Positions 1-12,164 of a stretch of DNA of 64,000 nucleotides are shown one piece after another (position 1 is the first letter of the stretch; each line of letters opens with the position of its first letter). This DNA comes from Capsicum annuum (lineage: Eukaryota > Streptophyta > Magnoliopsida > Solanales > Solanaceae), in the NCBI RefSeq assembly GCF_002878395.1, contig NW_025892955.1:47035-111034 (forward strand), in the 5' to 3' direction. The notes below the pieces were generated by a model, which was not told the DNA's origin, searched no databases, and saw only the letters and a list, made by a program, of their open reading frames with translations. The position numbers and the translations under genes were made by a program.

Positions 1-631
1 TTGTGTCTGTATTTGCAAGACAAAGTTTATGGAAAATGAGGCACATGCCTTAGTGCCCCCTCCTACATCTGAAACCGCAACTTAAGTGACACAAAGCACC
101 CTCTCTGATCTTTAGGGCTTGAGCATGCCTTAGATGAGAATTTGACAACACAAATAGAGAGAATACCATTTATTCATCTTTCAAGATACATGTAATTTCC
201 TACAGAGCGAACAAAATTTGTTATGAATTAACAATCTGATTTAATCAAGGAAGGGAATAGTGATATAGAAGCTTACCTTCACTAAGTAACAATGTTCCAT
301 AACACCCGGAGTATTAAAGTTTACACTTGAGCACCAATTGCTACAACCAATTGGTCAACCAATTTTTCCATGAAAGAATGACAAATGACTTTACTATTTT
401 CAGGATCAATCTTGAGACATTCTGCTTTCCAAGATTAAATCTATCCACATCTCTGTTAGAATTAACAAGAATTCAAATTACAAAATATTTTTTCTCATCT
501 TCCTTGAATAGTGAATAGTTGACACCTATTTTAGTCTTTCAAAGCATATGACAATTTTATCCATAGAAAGAGGAGAAACAAAGCAAAAAGGATTGTAAAA
601 GAATGAAACGAATATCGTCAAACTGTCTCAT
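1..631. other. unassigned AT-rich sequence
   Basis: No coding region, terminal repeat or RNA gene is recognisable here. The longest reading frames are short, have no recognisable motif and do not resemble any element fragment elsewhere in the window. It lies immediately left of a probable solo LTR, so it may be older flanking sequence or the tail of another decayed repeat. Confidence 0.5.
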
Positions 632-3031
632 TGTAACACCATGCATTTTTGGGCTAGAATTCAAACTGTCATTCCTATGTGTTTAAGAATCTAATACAAT
701 GATTTATATATGAATATATGTGTCAGGATCATTAGCCTAGTTTGAAGAGTGCTTATGAGGTAAAAAATGTTCATAGGAAACACTTAGAGCAAAGTTAAGT
801 TAAGAGCTTTTGATTCGACCAAATTTTTGTATTCAATCCTATATGGTTTAACTTTGATCATGTATAACTTATGGAATATATGGAATTTTGGAGCTCAAGA
901 TCCACCAAATTATATATAATTTAGTACTCTTTCCAGTGCATCTAATTTAGCCTTAATCCGACACCCGAGCGAAAAGTTATGCACATTTTTGTGAGGAATC
1001 AACAAGGGTCTGTGATTTCAGCGTGGCACTAACCTTATTTTTTGCGATAAGCACTGTGGCATGGACTTTTTCAAAAATGCTAAAATCCACTTTTTTCTTT
1101 AATTTTTCAATGGTAAATAAGTCATTTATTTCCTAAACTATCCTATAACTAATAATAACGTGAATTGATCCTCCCATAACCCTGAAAAACACCAATTACA
1201 CAATCCGTCTTCTCCCAAATCCTCAAGAACACCAAATAAGGATTCTTATTAAAGAATTCAGCTTCCAAGGATCCAAATTCATGCTTTCCTTCAAGAAGTC
1301 AAGCAACTCAGGTATGTGGGTATTCAATGAGGTTCTTATTTCATCTTCTTGCCCAAAATTATGAGTTTTATTCATGAATTTTATGAATTCCTTAAACTAG
1401 GGTTCCATGAAAGTATAAATTCCATAATTCCTCCATGTAATTCTTGAATTCAACCATGTACAAATGTTTTCTCGTAATTTTCAGTATTCTTCCTTGCCCT
1501 AATCATGATAACCTGTTATATTGATAAAATTGTTGGGTTTTTGAGCTTAAGTCATGAAAATTCCTATTATGTCATTACTTTGAAATTATTGCATTTAATT
1601 ATGTTATTTTATATGCTGGTGGGTTATGAACACCTAATACTTAGATAGCCACATATGTTCCATATTTTCAAGTTATAAGTCATTCAGACCATGTTTATAT
1701 TATGATATTCAGATTATAAATGCCTTGCTATTTTTAGCATACCCTATTTGAGCAAATCAATTATCAGTCCATGTATTAGTGTATGTTTCCGTGTCAGTTC
1801 AGTTCAGAGTAGAACATAGCACCGAGAGAATTTAGGAATGAAGGCTTTCCTGCCAGTCGAGGGTGAGACCTTTAGTAGTAATGCCTGAGTTCCAAAACTA
1901 GATATCCAACATAGGTATGAGAGGTTTTTCTGCTAGTGAAGGGTTGATACTCTTTTAGGGGCACCTGCCAGTCGAGGGTGACACCTTAGTCCTTTCAAAC
2001 ATTAGCTTAATGGATCTACATAGCTAGTACTAGTACCCGTGGTAGGGTATTAACACCCTTCTAACTGGGGTTATAGGTTGGACCCCGATTAGCTCAAATT
2101 GGGGCATGTCGGTTAATGTTATCTCCCACAGTCTCAGTTCAGTACTAAGATCACATAAGCTCAGGTTTGAATTACCAAGTGTTCAGTTTATCAGTTTTTC
2201 AGTTATTTAGTTTTACAGATTATTTCAACACATGTTTTACTTGGTCTTAATTCATTTTACATGATCATACATTCATGCTCAATATTCATACCTGATCCTC
2301 AGTACGATTTTGCAACCTATTCAACTCTAACTCTAGATTTATATATAGTATTCATGTTTCTACCGCTTTTCAGTTTATAGAAATATTTTAGCTCATGATT
2401 TATAAATTCACTATACCTTATAGTTTTTATATACAATGACGATTTTAAATGCATGTTTCAGCAGATAGCTTATGTCTTTAATTTTAAAGCTTACATTAAG
2501 TATTTTCTATCATTTAGTGCATGTCTCACATTCTAAGTACACTCCAAAGTACTGACCATATATATGAATTTGCGGTTACAATCCTTCATAATGTAGGTAT
2601 CAGATGTAGCCCATACACCAAGGTCAGAAAATTCTCAACATTCAGCCAAGAGGTGATGAGTTCTCTTATTTTGGCGACTCGAGTCAGTTAAAGTTTCTAT
2701 ATTTTATTTCCATTATTCTTATGTATTGATTAGGGATAGTTAAGGGTCATGTCCGGACTACTTATAGTCAGTATAGTAAAGTCTTCATAGATAGTCAGTC
2801 AGAGTCATTATATGTAATTCAAGTTCCTTCTTAAGATTTATTGTGTTGTAAACTCTTACAGTATCATATTTATTCAGATTTTCTCATGATTATACTTCCG
2901 TTCGGAAAATTTAGATTTTATATAAATTTTAAATTAGTTTCTCAAGTAGTATGCCAGTACATGGGTTATCTTGGGATCACTTATAGTTCTAACCATCGTG
3001 TTATGACTAGGGGTATCCTCTGGTTATGACA
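632..3031 (+). repeat. probable solo LTR of a Ty3/gypsy element
   Basis: The segment opens with TGTAACACC, the same start as the chromovirus LTRs elsewhere in the window, and closes with TTATGACA, giving TG...CA ends about 2.4 kb apart. No PBS, polypurine tract or coding remnant adjoins either end, so a solo LTR is the simplest reading. The candidate target duplications (CTCAT on the left, ATTAT on the right) match only partly, so the exact ends are uncertain. The alternative is an LTR fragment of a rearranged element. The sequence does not align by eye with the G1-G5 LTRs beyond the terminal motif. Confidence 0.5.
1850..1981 (+). repeat. three 17-bp repeats inside the solo LTR
   Basis: CTGCCAGTCGAGGGTGA occurs at 1850-1866 and again at 1965-1981. 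A diverged copy (CTGCTAGTGAAGGGTTGA) lies at about 1930-1947. All are in the same orientation, which suggests a degenerate direct-repeat block inside the LTR. Confidence 0.6.
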
Positions 3032-3186
3032 ATTATGTTCTCGTAGGTTTATATAACTATAGGCTAGCTAATAAAGCCATTCTCTCTTTTTTCTTTTTGT
3101 TGTTTGGTTCGATTATTGACTACTTGATTTAAGAGAGTTAGAGATTTTATGTCGACCAAAATTACACCACTAAGAAGTATAATATA

Positions 3187-4640
3187 GTCAAAGTCAAATA
3201 TAGTAACATAATAGAGGTTGGGGTCAAACTCACTGGGAATAGGTCGAATATCACTTACAAATTTGTTTGAAGTAGCCGAAAAAATACAGGAAAAGTAAAT
3301 AGTGGGTTTTTCTATGAAAATAGTAAAGTAGCATTCAGTCTTGATCACTTTAGCTAAAATCAATTTGAGATGAATATTATGACCATGTTCCCCCCGGATT
3401 CTTAACTTCGTAGACTTATTGTTCTCAATCCAACTAACTCTATATGATGCATTCAGAATCTGACAAGATAGGTATCACCAACCGCCTTATGAAGGCCTTA
3501 GTATATTTCACTTTTCACTTTGTAACTCTCAAAGTGTCGCGTTACTAACCTTTGTGTTTGATCCTAATTCAACTATCTCCATTTGGCTATCAAATTGGTT
3601 AAACAGGGGTTGGTATCCTTAAATTACTATCGTACCCTCTTTTCCTAATCTTGACCTCTCTTGTGAAGATGATCTCGAATACAGACAACTCCTTAACCTC
3701 TACATTAATTTAGAAATCATACAAATCTTAAAAGATCACAATACATGCACCACCACTGATTTTGAAAGACCTCACACTTCCTCTACTTTGTTATTCATCC
3801 AGGGTTCCCACAACTCTAGTTAGGTGGTTTAGATGTGGATAGTTGAAAAATATCCATGGAATTCAATAAAGAAAGCATAGAAATAATCTTATTATAATTG
3901 GCAAACAAGAACCAAATTCTCAAATTAATACTTAACCAAATAATCAAGAACAAAGGATTCCAAGATCAAAAGTCGAATCTTGTAATCAATATATGTTTGT
4001 GAATGTAAAGAGTGTATAAGATATTACAAAATATCTAAGGATTATTTATAGTTTCTAAAAATAACATAGAAACCTAACAAAAAAAATAGGAAAATAAGAT
4101 CGGCAGTGTTTGTGCCTCAAGAAATGAGTCAGATGGACTGAGGATGAATCATTGTCAGGGTCCATTGTCTTTCTTCTGTACTCAATGATGAAGACTCATC
4201 ACGAGACCCTAGTAGTCGCTGGCTGAACTTGCTGTCACTCAAGTGGATTTTAACCTTTTAAAACATTTCTCATAATTATCAGAATAATTTCTCCCTATGA
4301 GTCATGGCCTATCATACGACTCGTTGTCACCTTTGTTTCCACTTGGGTTCCAACTTGTATATCATTAGGACTTTGACTAAATTTACTCAAAAAGACTTCA
4401 TCCTACAGCTTATAGTCAATTATTACGATTTGTAGCTAACTTCAACTTTAATCCTTCTCTAAGAATTCATCACTGTTATCATAAAAACTTAGGCCACGAT
4501 TCATATAGTAACCCAATGACTCATAGTCCAGGTAGCAACTTTAATTTTAGAGCTTTTTCTTTTTATGTTGGTCTATTTCACTTCCAACCTTATTATTATA
4601 ATGACCTTTTTGGTTATTTTTCATATTTACTTTTATTTTC
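3187..4640 (-). repeat. A1 3' LTR, larger segment (rest of U3, R, U5)
   Basis: This segment aligns by eye with L5. CAAATATAGTAA followed by a GGTTGGGGTC/GGTTAGGATC block lies at about 3194-3230 here and at 50405-50435 in L5. The TATA region and the AT-rich leader after it are also shared. It continues the 112-bp LTR start at 44453-44564 across the G4 insertion, giving an LTR of about 1.56 kb. The left end is placed near 3187 by analogy with L5 and may be off by several bases. The 155 bp between 3032 and 3186 is flanking sequence with no recognisable feature. Confidence 0.6.
4043..4051 (-). promoter_or_regulatory. TATA box of the A1 LTR
   Basis: CTATAAATA on the minus strand, in the correct orientation for the A1 LTR promoter. 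The related L5 LTR carries the same nine bases at the equivalent place (59160-59168), which supports function in the ancestral LTR. Confidence 0.55.
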
Positions 4641-5208
4641 ATTGTTTGAGCTACTCCATATCTTCCTCAAGTCATTTATGATTTCTTCGAAGTGACCATT
4701 TGGTTATCTAGGAGTTCATCTGGTTTTTAGAACCAATTCCTGGTTAGAAGTCTTCACTGGTTCCAAATGGCAATCACGCAAAAACTTCAATAAAATAATC
4801 TCATATGTGAATTTTGACTATGTCAGTAGCTCCGAAATACTGATTTTAGGCTATTTAAACCTTTAGTTTGGATTCTAATGTACCCGAGCTCATTTTGACC
4901 TATTGGTCAGAAAGTTCGAGAATTAGTAGTTTGAGTATGGGACCCATATTTGGTTGAAACGACGTTCGATTGAAAATCTAAATTTTCCAACACATCCAAA
5001 AATTCAAATTTAGTATGGTTACATAGCTCATTTACAAAAAATTAGATTCTGAATGATTCTCGAGGCATTGTTGCAAACTTGAAAGAATTTTCAATTTGCT
5101 AGTACTGGTGCCATGGCGATCGCGCGAGGATCACCATAATCGCGGCAAGGCCTATGGTGATCACAGTCCAAGTGACGGTGATCATGATATCTCTATACCT
5201 GAGGGGTC

Positions 5209-5216
5209 TATAAATA
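5209..5216 (+). promoter_or_regulatory. TATA box of the G4 LTR
   Basis: TATAAATA, downstream of a CpG-rich GATCGCG/GATCACG stretch (about 5115-5190), in the orientation of the LTR. It is a plausible LTR promoter core; no transcription evidence is available from sequence. Confidence 0.45.
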
Positions 5217-6299
5217 ACGCTAAGAACCCTAAATGGGTAAAATAACTCAAAATTGAGTTGTGTGGGTGACTTAGGATCCTTATTATCATCTATTATCACA
5301 AATATCTTTGGATTCAATATAAGAATCCTTTAAATTCATGCTTGAATTTCTTAGTTTTGACCCAAAACCCCAAGTTCACTTAGGGATTGATTTTATTCAA
5401 AAGTTTGCTTGGTTTTCACCTATTTCTTTAGAGTTATGATTCCTTGATGATGTATGGACGTTGGGTTGACTCAAAAATGTGATTTTCATAAGTGAGAACC
5501 ACTTGGGGCTTTTGGTGTTGCTTTTTGACCCAAAGCACAATAGTGCAGTATGGGTATCTTTATTCTTGTATTAATGAGTAGATTACTATTTTGATAGTGT
5601 GATAGCATTTTGGGGATTATTAAGTGAAGATGGATGTGTGGTGAATGATGTAAGGTTTGCGGTTTGGATTTGAGATAGGTTTCTACCTACTCCTATAGGC
5701 TTATACCTACTCTTCTTTGAAGATGATGTGTGTTATATATGGCATGTTAATGTGAATGTTAAGGTTGATTACGAGTAGAATAACTTAGTCTTTAGTTTGA
5801 TGTTTTTGGATTAGATGAGGGTTTTGGACCCATAAGGTGGTATGTTAAGGACCTTTTTTGAATCTTATTACCTTCTTCCTAGATTAAAATAATTTTTATA
5901 TGGATATGATGTGATATTAGGTTTGGGATGTGGTTTGGCATTAGAAGTATGGTTAGTATATTTGAACTTAGTTGGGTTATCCTAGTGATCTTGAAACTGT
6001 AATTTGGATAGAGTTGACATAAATGCCCCTATTTTTAGACGAAGTCCTTATCTTAGGATTGGTTATGGCTTACTTAACTTCTAGAAGTTGAACTAGATAC
6101 CTTAGCCTATTTTGGGGTGTAAGTTGCCTAAATATGGAAATTAAGGATTAAAAGTGAGATCGTCCAGCCCACCTTAGGCCAAGACTTAAGTTAGCCTATG
6201 TGGACTTATTTACGAATGTTAGGAATAGTTGAGACTAGTAAATCTTAGTGTAAGGTTACTTGGTGGTTTGATGGATAGTAATGACTTCCCCGGATTATG

Positions 6300-6620
6300 A
6301 TTAACGGCCTTAGAGATGATATTCCTCCTAGAAGTGTTGTTGGGCCTGTAGGTATGTACTTCCTCTTAGTTATGGTATTAGGCCCATAGATATAACTTTA
6401 CTCATAGTCATGATATATGAACTATATATGTGAGATGCCTTATAGAGGTGAGGCTCATAGTTATGATTTATGGCCCAGTGATATGATATATCTCTAAGAT
6501 GTGAGGTGCCTTACTTAATATATGCCTCCTAGATGTGAGACGAATAAAAATATGCTTTATAGCCTATAAATATGTTATTCCTCATAGTTAGGATATGACT
6601 TATGAATACAAGATGGCTTA
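6300..6620 (+). repeat. degenerate tandem repeats in the G4 LTR
   Basis: Variants of a unit containing CATAGTTATGATTTATGGCCCA and TGTGAGATGCCTTA-like words recur several times with spacing of tens of bases. The copies are too diverged to give one period by eye. Confidence 0.4.
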
Positions 6621-7372
6621 CTAGAATGAGTATTGAGATGAGTTGCAGATACGTATGTGGGCCCAAGGTCGTGATATTGATGTTGTAATGATTCTGGACA
6701 TATGATTGGGACAAAGTCTGTGTTATGATTTGAGTTGGATATCCAAAAAGTAATTACCCTTGTAAATGAGTTGGTTGTAGTCTGTGAATGCATATATAGG
6801 TTGATATACATATCTCTGCGGTATGGGATATGACGCTTATGGCTTCATTAATTTGGATATTGGTGATGGCATGCATAGATTCGGTACATTCGTGATCATT
6901 ATATCTTTAAATGATGAGATTCTAGTTAAACTATGATTGTATGGCTATCCTTCCTAAATAAGAGATTAAAACCCACTTCTCATCTTAAAAATAAATTTTT
7001 TACAATAATAACTGCCTAACTAAATGAATAATATTGACCTAGACAAATTCTGGTACATGACTTGATACTATTATTTACTATGGTTGTGGGATATTTTGAC
7101 CCTTTTTACACTATATGATGATTTAGTCCCAAAGATCATTCTAGGCAATGAATTTATGAACTTACACTCTTTTTAGCCACGGCTAGAGTTTGTGCACCTA
7201 TTATATAAATATATGCTTATTGATAATGTGATATTGATGAAGAACGATGAATTATGAAAATATAATCTACCTTGCTTCTCTTTTCATGATTATTTACTTT
7301 ATCCCTCGTTGGGCTTGCAATTTACTTTAGACATTGTAGGGATTGCTCTCTATTATTGAAATTTAATTAGAT

Positions 7373-7545
7373 ATGATGATGATATGTTGATACCCGTTAA
7401 GGCCAGAGAATGTTATAATTATATGATGACACTTTGAAAGGCCAAGGATGTTATAATGATATGATGGTACCCGTCAAGGTCGGAGAATATTGTGATGATG
7501 ATATTGATACATGAAAAGTCCAGAGGATATTATATTGACATGCCT
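7373..7545 (+). repeat. degenerate ~40-50 bp tandem repeats in the G4 LTR
   Basis: Four consecutive units share the pattern GATACCCGTTAAGGCCAGAG followed by ATGTTATAATTATATGATG-like sequence. A further partial unit (AGGCAAGGTCGAAAGATGAT) follows the microsatellite at about 7630. Confidence 0.55.
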
Positions 7546-7606
7546 ATGTGCATGTCTACTGGTTCAATTCAGGCTAGCCCTATGTATGGCATTTATATAT
7601 AAAAAT

Positions 7607-7702
7607 AATATATATATATATATATACCAGGCAAGGTCGAAAGATGATTATGATGAGGATAATAATGATGATGATGATGATGATTATGGTGATGATAATG
7701 GT
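7607..7702. repeat. (TA)n and (GAT)n microsatellites
   Basis: An (AT)n run at about 7607-7627 is followed by an imperfect GAT/GATGAT run at about 7642-7702. Both lie inside the G4 LTR. A short translated frame across them is only the simple repeat read as protein. Confidence 0.85.
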
Positions 7703-7797
7703 TATGGTATTCTTAATTTTGTTGCATTCATACTTGCATGCACATAACCTATACCAGTATGCTCCTATGTCTATCAGCTAGTATGGGGCGTCTGCGT

Positions 7798-7802
7798 AGA
7801 TA
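7798..7802. repeat. left target-site duplication of G3 (AGATA)
   Basis: It is identical to 43310-43314 immediately after the G3 3' LTR. Removing G3 and one copy rejoins the two parts of the G4 LTR. Confidence 0.7.
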
Positions 7803-8262
7803 TAAAACACCCCATATTTTTGTCCTTGAGAATATCTTAACATGTGAGCTTATTACCCAAACTACGACTCTCTCTATGAGCCATAAGGTGTCATTACGAG
7901 TCGTAGGACCCTAATCATTGCCTGACCAGTGTATTTAGACAAGTTTCTATGTTGATCACGAATGGTACTCAAAGAGTCATTAAGACTTATTATGAGTCAT
8001 AAATTATAAATTGTAGCCTTATCATTGTGAGTGTTAAGGATTTTGTCTTGAGTACAACTTAGACCCTACAAGTCATTAGTTAGAGTATGAGTCTTACGGT
8101 ATAACTTGTAGTCAGACCAGTGTTGGTGCCTATGGATATTGTCCAGCCTATGACTAAATGCCATGAGTTGTAGAGTGACCCTAAGAGTCGTAAGGTCACC
8201 TATAGTGACTAGGTGCCTTTTTCAATATTTTAATTAAGGGCATTTTGGATATTTCCCTCTTT
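7803..8262 (+). repeat. G3 5' LTR, first 460 bp
   Basis: It is collinear with 41115-41575 of the G3 3' LTR: shared words include ACATGTGAGCTTA, GACCCTACAAGTC and GACTGGGTGCC-like sequence. It contains a cluster of GAGTCRTA/GACTCATA-type motifs. The alignment stops at about 8262, where minus-strand gag sequence of G1 begins. Confidence 0.7.
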
Positions 8263-9432
8263 CACCCCAGAAGTAACCTTAGATGGACAATCCCTATGAA
8301 CATGACCAATCTGACCACATTTAAAGCACTTATTCCTCCCTTCCTCACAAAAACCACAATGCATCTGAGCACAAAATCTACAAGGAGGATATGACGGAGC
8401 TAACTGAGCCCCACTAGTCTGCGACTGGGCTCCTGGTGCTCTAAACCCACTATCATCCTGAGAACGAAGGTCCCCCGACGGCTACAGATAAAGAGCACTA
8501 GCACTAAAGTAGGAACCAGAATTTCCCTACTTTCTCTTAGACCACTTCCCATCATCTCTACCACTCAGCTGCTAACCTCCACCCTGATTCGAATAGCGAA
8601 ATTTCTTACTTTGCCTTTCTCTCATCCCCATTTGTTTCTTCTTTTCTTCCTCCACTTGTTGCATATACACCATAAGTCTAGAGATTTTGACATTCTTGTT
8701 CAACAAGCCTTTCTCTGCAAGATAAACTCATGGGATAACCTAGAGGTCAACTTTCTCATTCTAACCGATATGTTAGACACATATTCAGGAGCATAACATG
8801 ATAGCTGATGAAAATTCAAGGCATACTCCTTTATGGACATCCTTCCTTGCTTAAAATTAATGAAATCTTTGGTCTTTACTTTTCTAATATCCTGAGGAAA
8901 GAAGCGATCAATAAAATCACTATAGAAATTATCTCACAAAGCGGACTCAGCAACATTCCCTTAAATTGGTCCCATTCCTCAAACCATTGGTATGCAACAT
9001 CCTTCAACTGATAAGTTGTAAACTCTACACCCTTCACATTATTGGTATTGTTCACATGAAATATATTTTTCATCTTATTAATAAAGTTTTGAGGATATTC
9101 CTCAACTTTAGAGCAGTGAATACAGTAGGACTCAACCTCATAAATTTGCCAACCCTACTTGTCTCAGATGATGGAGAAACAAAAACAACACACTTAGTCT
9201 GGGAGGCCACCAACTGGGTAAGCAAATGAATTGATTAGTGAAACTCAACATTAGAAACATCATCTTGGGGTGCCTGGGGAGGGATTTGGGGAACCGGTGG
9301 AGCTTCCTCAGGGTAATCAGAAGCAGCGACCCTCAATCGGGTCTGAACTCCTAGAGTTGGATAAGCTCCGTCCACATTGTCCTTAGATGGAACAAAAGAG
9401 TTTATGAGAGCATTAGATCTTTTAGGAGGCAT
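8263..9432 (-). pseudogene. gag fragment, second internal copy of G1
   Basis: This would encode the capsid/nucleocapsid precursor that packages element RNA. The start MPPKRS (ATG at 9432) matches gag starts of this family (16765 in G1, 38127 in G2). The first 65 codons are open, then stops appear. A stretch near 9073-8950 carries the gag words YQLKDVAYQWFEEW. Near 8390-8290 a zinc knuckle CFKCGQIGHVHRDC is intact (Cys-X2-Cys-X4-His-X4-Cys), preceded by another Cys-rich stretch. The copy ends abruptly at 8263, at the point where protease-region sequence would begin. It retains better-preserved gag motifs than the full G1 copy, which suggests a different age or source. Confidence 0.75.
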
Positions 9433-9629
9433 GATATGAAAAGAGAACACATAGGAATTAAAGAAAATTCAAGACCTTAGACTCTATGGCTTTAAATAGA
9501 ACAACAAGAAAGGGAAACATTCCCAAATGCCTCGTAGCCTCCCCCTTATAAGCGTGGCGCGATAAACACCCATAAATTAGACTTTACTTGACATGGCTTA
9601 GTTGGACACCTAATGAAACCGAAAGTAGA

Positions 9630-9641
9630 TTCTGATACTAT
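9630..9641 (-). other. PBS-like site beside the inner G1 LTR
   Basis: On the minus strand ATAGTATCAGAATC follows the LTR end by a few bases. It resembles the initiator-tRNA-Met complement TGGTATCAGAGC with mismatches of the G-to-A kind, and shows that this LTR served as a 5' LTR for the gag fragment below it. Confidence 0.6.
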
Positions 9642-9644
9642 ATC

Positions 9645-11954
9645 TGTCACGATCCAAACCAAGGCCTGGACGTGATGGGAATCTCAAGTCCTACATGGAC
9701 CGAATATCACCAGCTGCTCCTGCACCAAACAAAACACAACACACCCTAATGTCAGATAATTCTGAATAAATAATAAGATAGCATGCAACAATCTTAAGGA
9801 AATTCAAACAAGTCCATAACCATTGATCGACGCCCGGCCAAACAACCGACCAACACTGCCCAATAACCACAGTAGTCCAAACAAATCCTTCTAAATAAAG
9901 AACCAAATCTGAATATCAATAAAGCATCGGGACATGCCCTCGACTATAGCCAAAATAAGTCTAAATAGTCTGAGACATAAGAGAAAAAAACATGAAATGT
10001 TGATTTTTGATGTATGGAAACTCACCAATTTAATATCAACTAATGAACTGATCCCGAATCCTAATCACTGAGCAGGAGGAGTACAAGTATGGCCAATTCC
10101 TGTATCACATGGGGGTACAACATCCCAAGACAGCTAGCAAGGTGAATGTTAGCATGTAACTCGGTGATGAGGATTATATAATGACATGATCAACATTTCA
10201 AAAATCATTCAAAACCAATACGCATAATCAAATGCATAAACATATTTATATATATTACATACCAAGATAGGGAACAAGGCTTAACATGCAATTTAAAACT
10301 TTAGCCTCGATTGTGTAGCTCAACTATTATAATATGTACCTATGGGCAATATAGGCCCCAGCTCTCACCCCTGGTAAGGCCCCAATGTGTTTAGCTGCAT
10401 GAACCAGAGAATAATCTCTTATATATGCACAGGGGACTCAAACCTCCGAATTCTATACTTAGGTGACTTAAGAACCCGATCATGTGATGATTTAAGAGGG
10501 ACTTGAACCTCCCTAATCATGAAATAATAATGAATGGGCCTAAAACCTCCTTAGTCTCTTTGACCCTCACATCTGCAAGCTCGGTTTTCAGTATTAATTA
10601 CTCGGACCTCCACTTTCCATGACTCAACTACACAACCCTTATTAGAGACCAATTAAAACAAGTATCACATATTCCTATTCATTGAACCATATTCCACATT
10701 AAGGCATACATTGGTGGTATCATCATACCAACTATACTTGCAAAGTAATAACAACATGCCAAAACAATTTTCATGAACTTGGGGAAAAACAACTTCTTTT
10801 ATTCATTAATACAAGATGGGGGAACAGCGACAACCTTTGTTCATTAAATCAGACCATTGTACTTCAAATACCTTTTAATATCGTGTAATAGTTCAAAAGT
10901 AGTTTAATTTTACAAATTCCTACATTTCTCATTATTATAACCAATTTCACATTATTGGGTTGGGGTCATAACCACATCAAAAGTCACAAGTTTGGGAAAA
11001 TTACAATTCCCTAGTTCATTCACCATACCCATCCATCCACTAGTTTAAAACCATAATTAAAGCATGAGAAACCATATGTAAGCCATGAGAAACATTGTTC
11101 AATTCATAAACATTCAAAATCCTCAACCCTTATTTCAAATCCAAAATAAACATCTCATGAACAAAACTTTAAACATACTTTTTACAAATTAACAATAAGG
11201 GATGAGTAACAAGCCTTAAACACCAAGAAATTTGGAAAGAAATCGACCCCTGAGCCCTTAGAAGACCAACTTGATAAAACCCTAGCTTGGCTTGCTTGAG
11301 ATACTTTAGAGAGGATTTTAAAGTGTTTGAGAAGTTACTTGATTTGTTAATGAGTGCTAATGACACCCTAAAGGGTTTATAAGATGTGGGTTTTAATTTG
11401 GGTAAGACGGAAAATGTCCAAATGCCCTTAACTTAAAAACTGTAAAAGTGTTACCATTAAATATGTGTCAACCAGTGACTCGTAGCCATTCCTTATGAGT
11501 CATCACCTTGAGTCGCCAGTCTCTAAGAACCTCACCAACTGTGGACCCTATAACTCAATTGATACCACTCATAGTGGGACTCTATGACTCATAGGTTCCA
11601 ATTGTAGTCAACACAGACCCAATTGGGTAAATACTGGACATCCTATGATTTGCACCTAATGACTCATAAGAAGTCCTTACGGTTCACAGTGAGCCACTCA
11701 TACTCAGAGCTAAACTTAGCCATTTAATTTCTGATTTGGTTACGATTACATCCCAATGACTCATTATGAGTCTTTACAACTCGTACCTTAAAGTCATATC
11801 CAAGATAGAAACTCAAATACCACTCACTGAATACCTTACGACTAAGGTCACCTAACCCATCAATACACCCTACGACTCGTAAGGTGAGTCATCGCTAGGG
11901 GAGAACGCTTAGAACTCTAAAAATTTTCAAGGACCAAAAACCTAGGGTGTTACA
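9645..11954 (-). repeat. G1 inner LTR (3' LTR of the G1 body, 5' LTR of the extra fragment)
   Basis: On the minus strand it reads TGTAACACCCTAGG... to ...GGATCGTGACA, 2,310 bp. A polypurine tract adjoins its start (11955-11973) and a PBS adjoins its end, so it is bordered by internal sequence on both sides. The first ~480 bp of U3 (about 11470-11930 on the plus strand) is packed with GACTCGTA/TGAGTCAT motifs. It is collinear with 16978-19272. Confidence 0.85.
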
Positions 11955-11973
11955 TAATCCCCCCCACCCTTAG
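11955..11973 (-). other. polypurine tract of G1
   Basis: CTAAGGGTGGGGGGGATTA on the minus strand, immediately before TGTAACACC. It is the expected plus-strand primer site for reverse transcription. The same context (GAATGATNCTAAGGG) precedes the G3 3' LTR at about 41090-41112. Confidence 0.8.
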
Positions 11974-12164
11974 AATCATTCATCCTTGAATGATAGGATA
12001 GGGCATTTACTAGCATGATTTGACTTCACATACCTCTACTCTTACCTTTAACAAAGGCAGAAAAAAAAGATACCAAGGAAATTATCATGTTTTTAATATA
12101 GTCAGAAAAGAAAGATGTTAAGGAATACATATACCTTAAGCTCGATTATCTAGAGTGAGAAATA

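Larger units (their letters stand above)
4641..7802 (+). repeat. G4 LTR, left part (split by G3)
   Basis: This is an LTR-like sequence on the plus strand with a TATA box at 5209-5216. It has no coding content and is rich in degenerate short repeats towards its right side. It is interrupted at AGATA (7798-7802) by G3, and its continuation is 43315-44452, which ends GGGTCGTGACA like other G-family LTRs. The left end is set by a shared ATTTTC at 4635-4640 and 44453-44458, the likely target duplication in the A1 LTR. The first bases do not read a clean TG, so the start is approximate. Total reconstructed length is about 4.3 kb. Confidence 0.55.

Noticed and set aside
4635..4640. Treating ATTTTC as a firm 5-bp target duplication for G4
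   Set aside because: The match is six bases of low-complexity sequence and the LTR start next to it is not TG, so it is reported only as likely.
5099..5317. 72-codon minus-strand frame with a hydrophobic segment
   Set aside because: Lies antisense over the G4 LTR promoter region; no recognisable motif and no conserved counterpart.
7511..7747. Acidic Asp-rich small protein
   Set aside because: Translation of the GAT microsatellite inside the G4 LTR.
11169..11366. Short minus-strand frame in the G1 inner LTR with a counterpart at 18579-18818
   Set aside because: The similarity reflects that both are the same LTR; there is no coding signature and stops differ.
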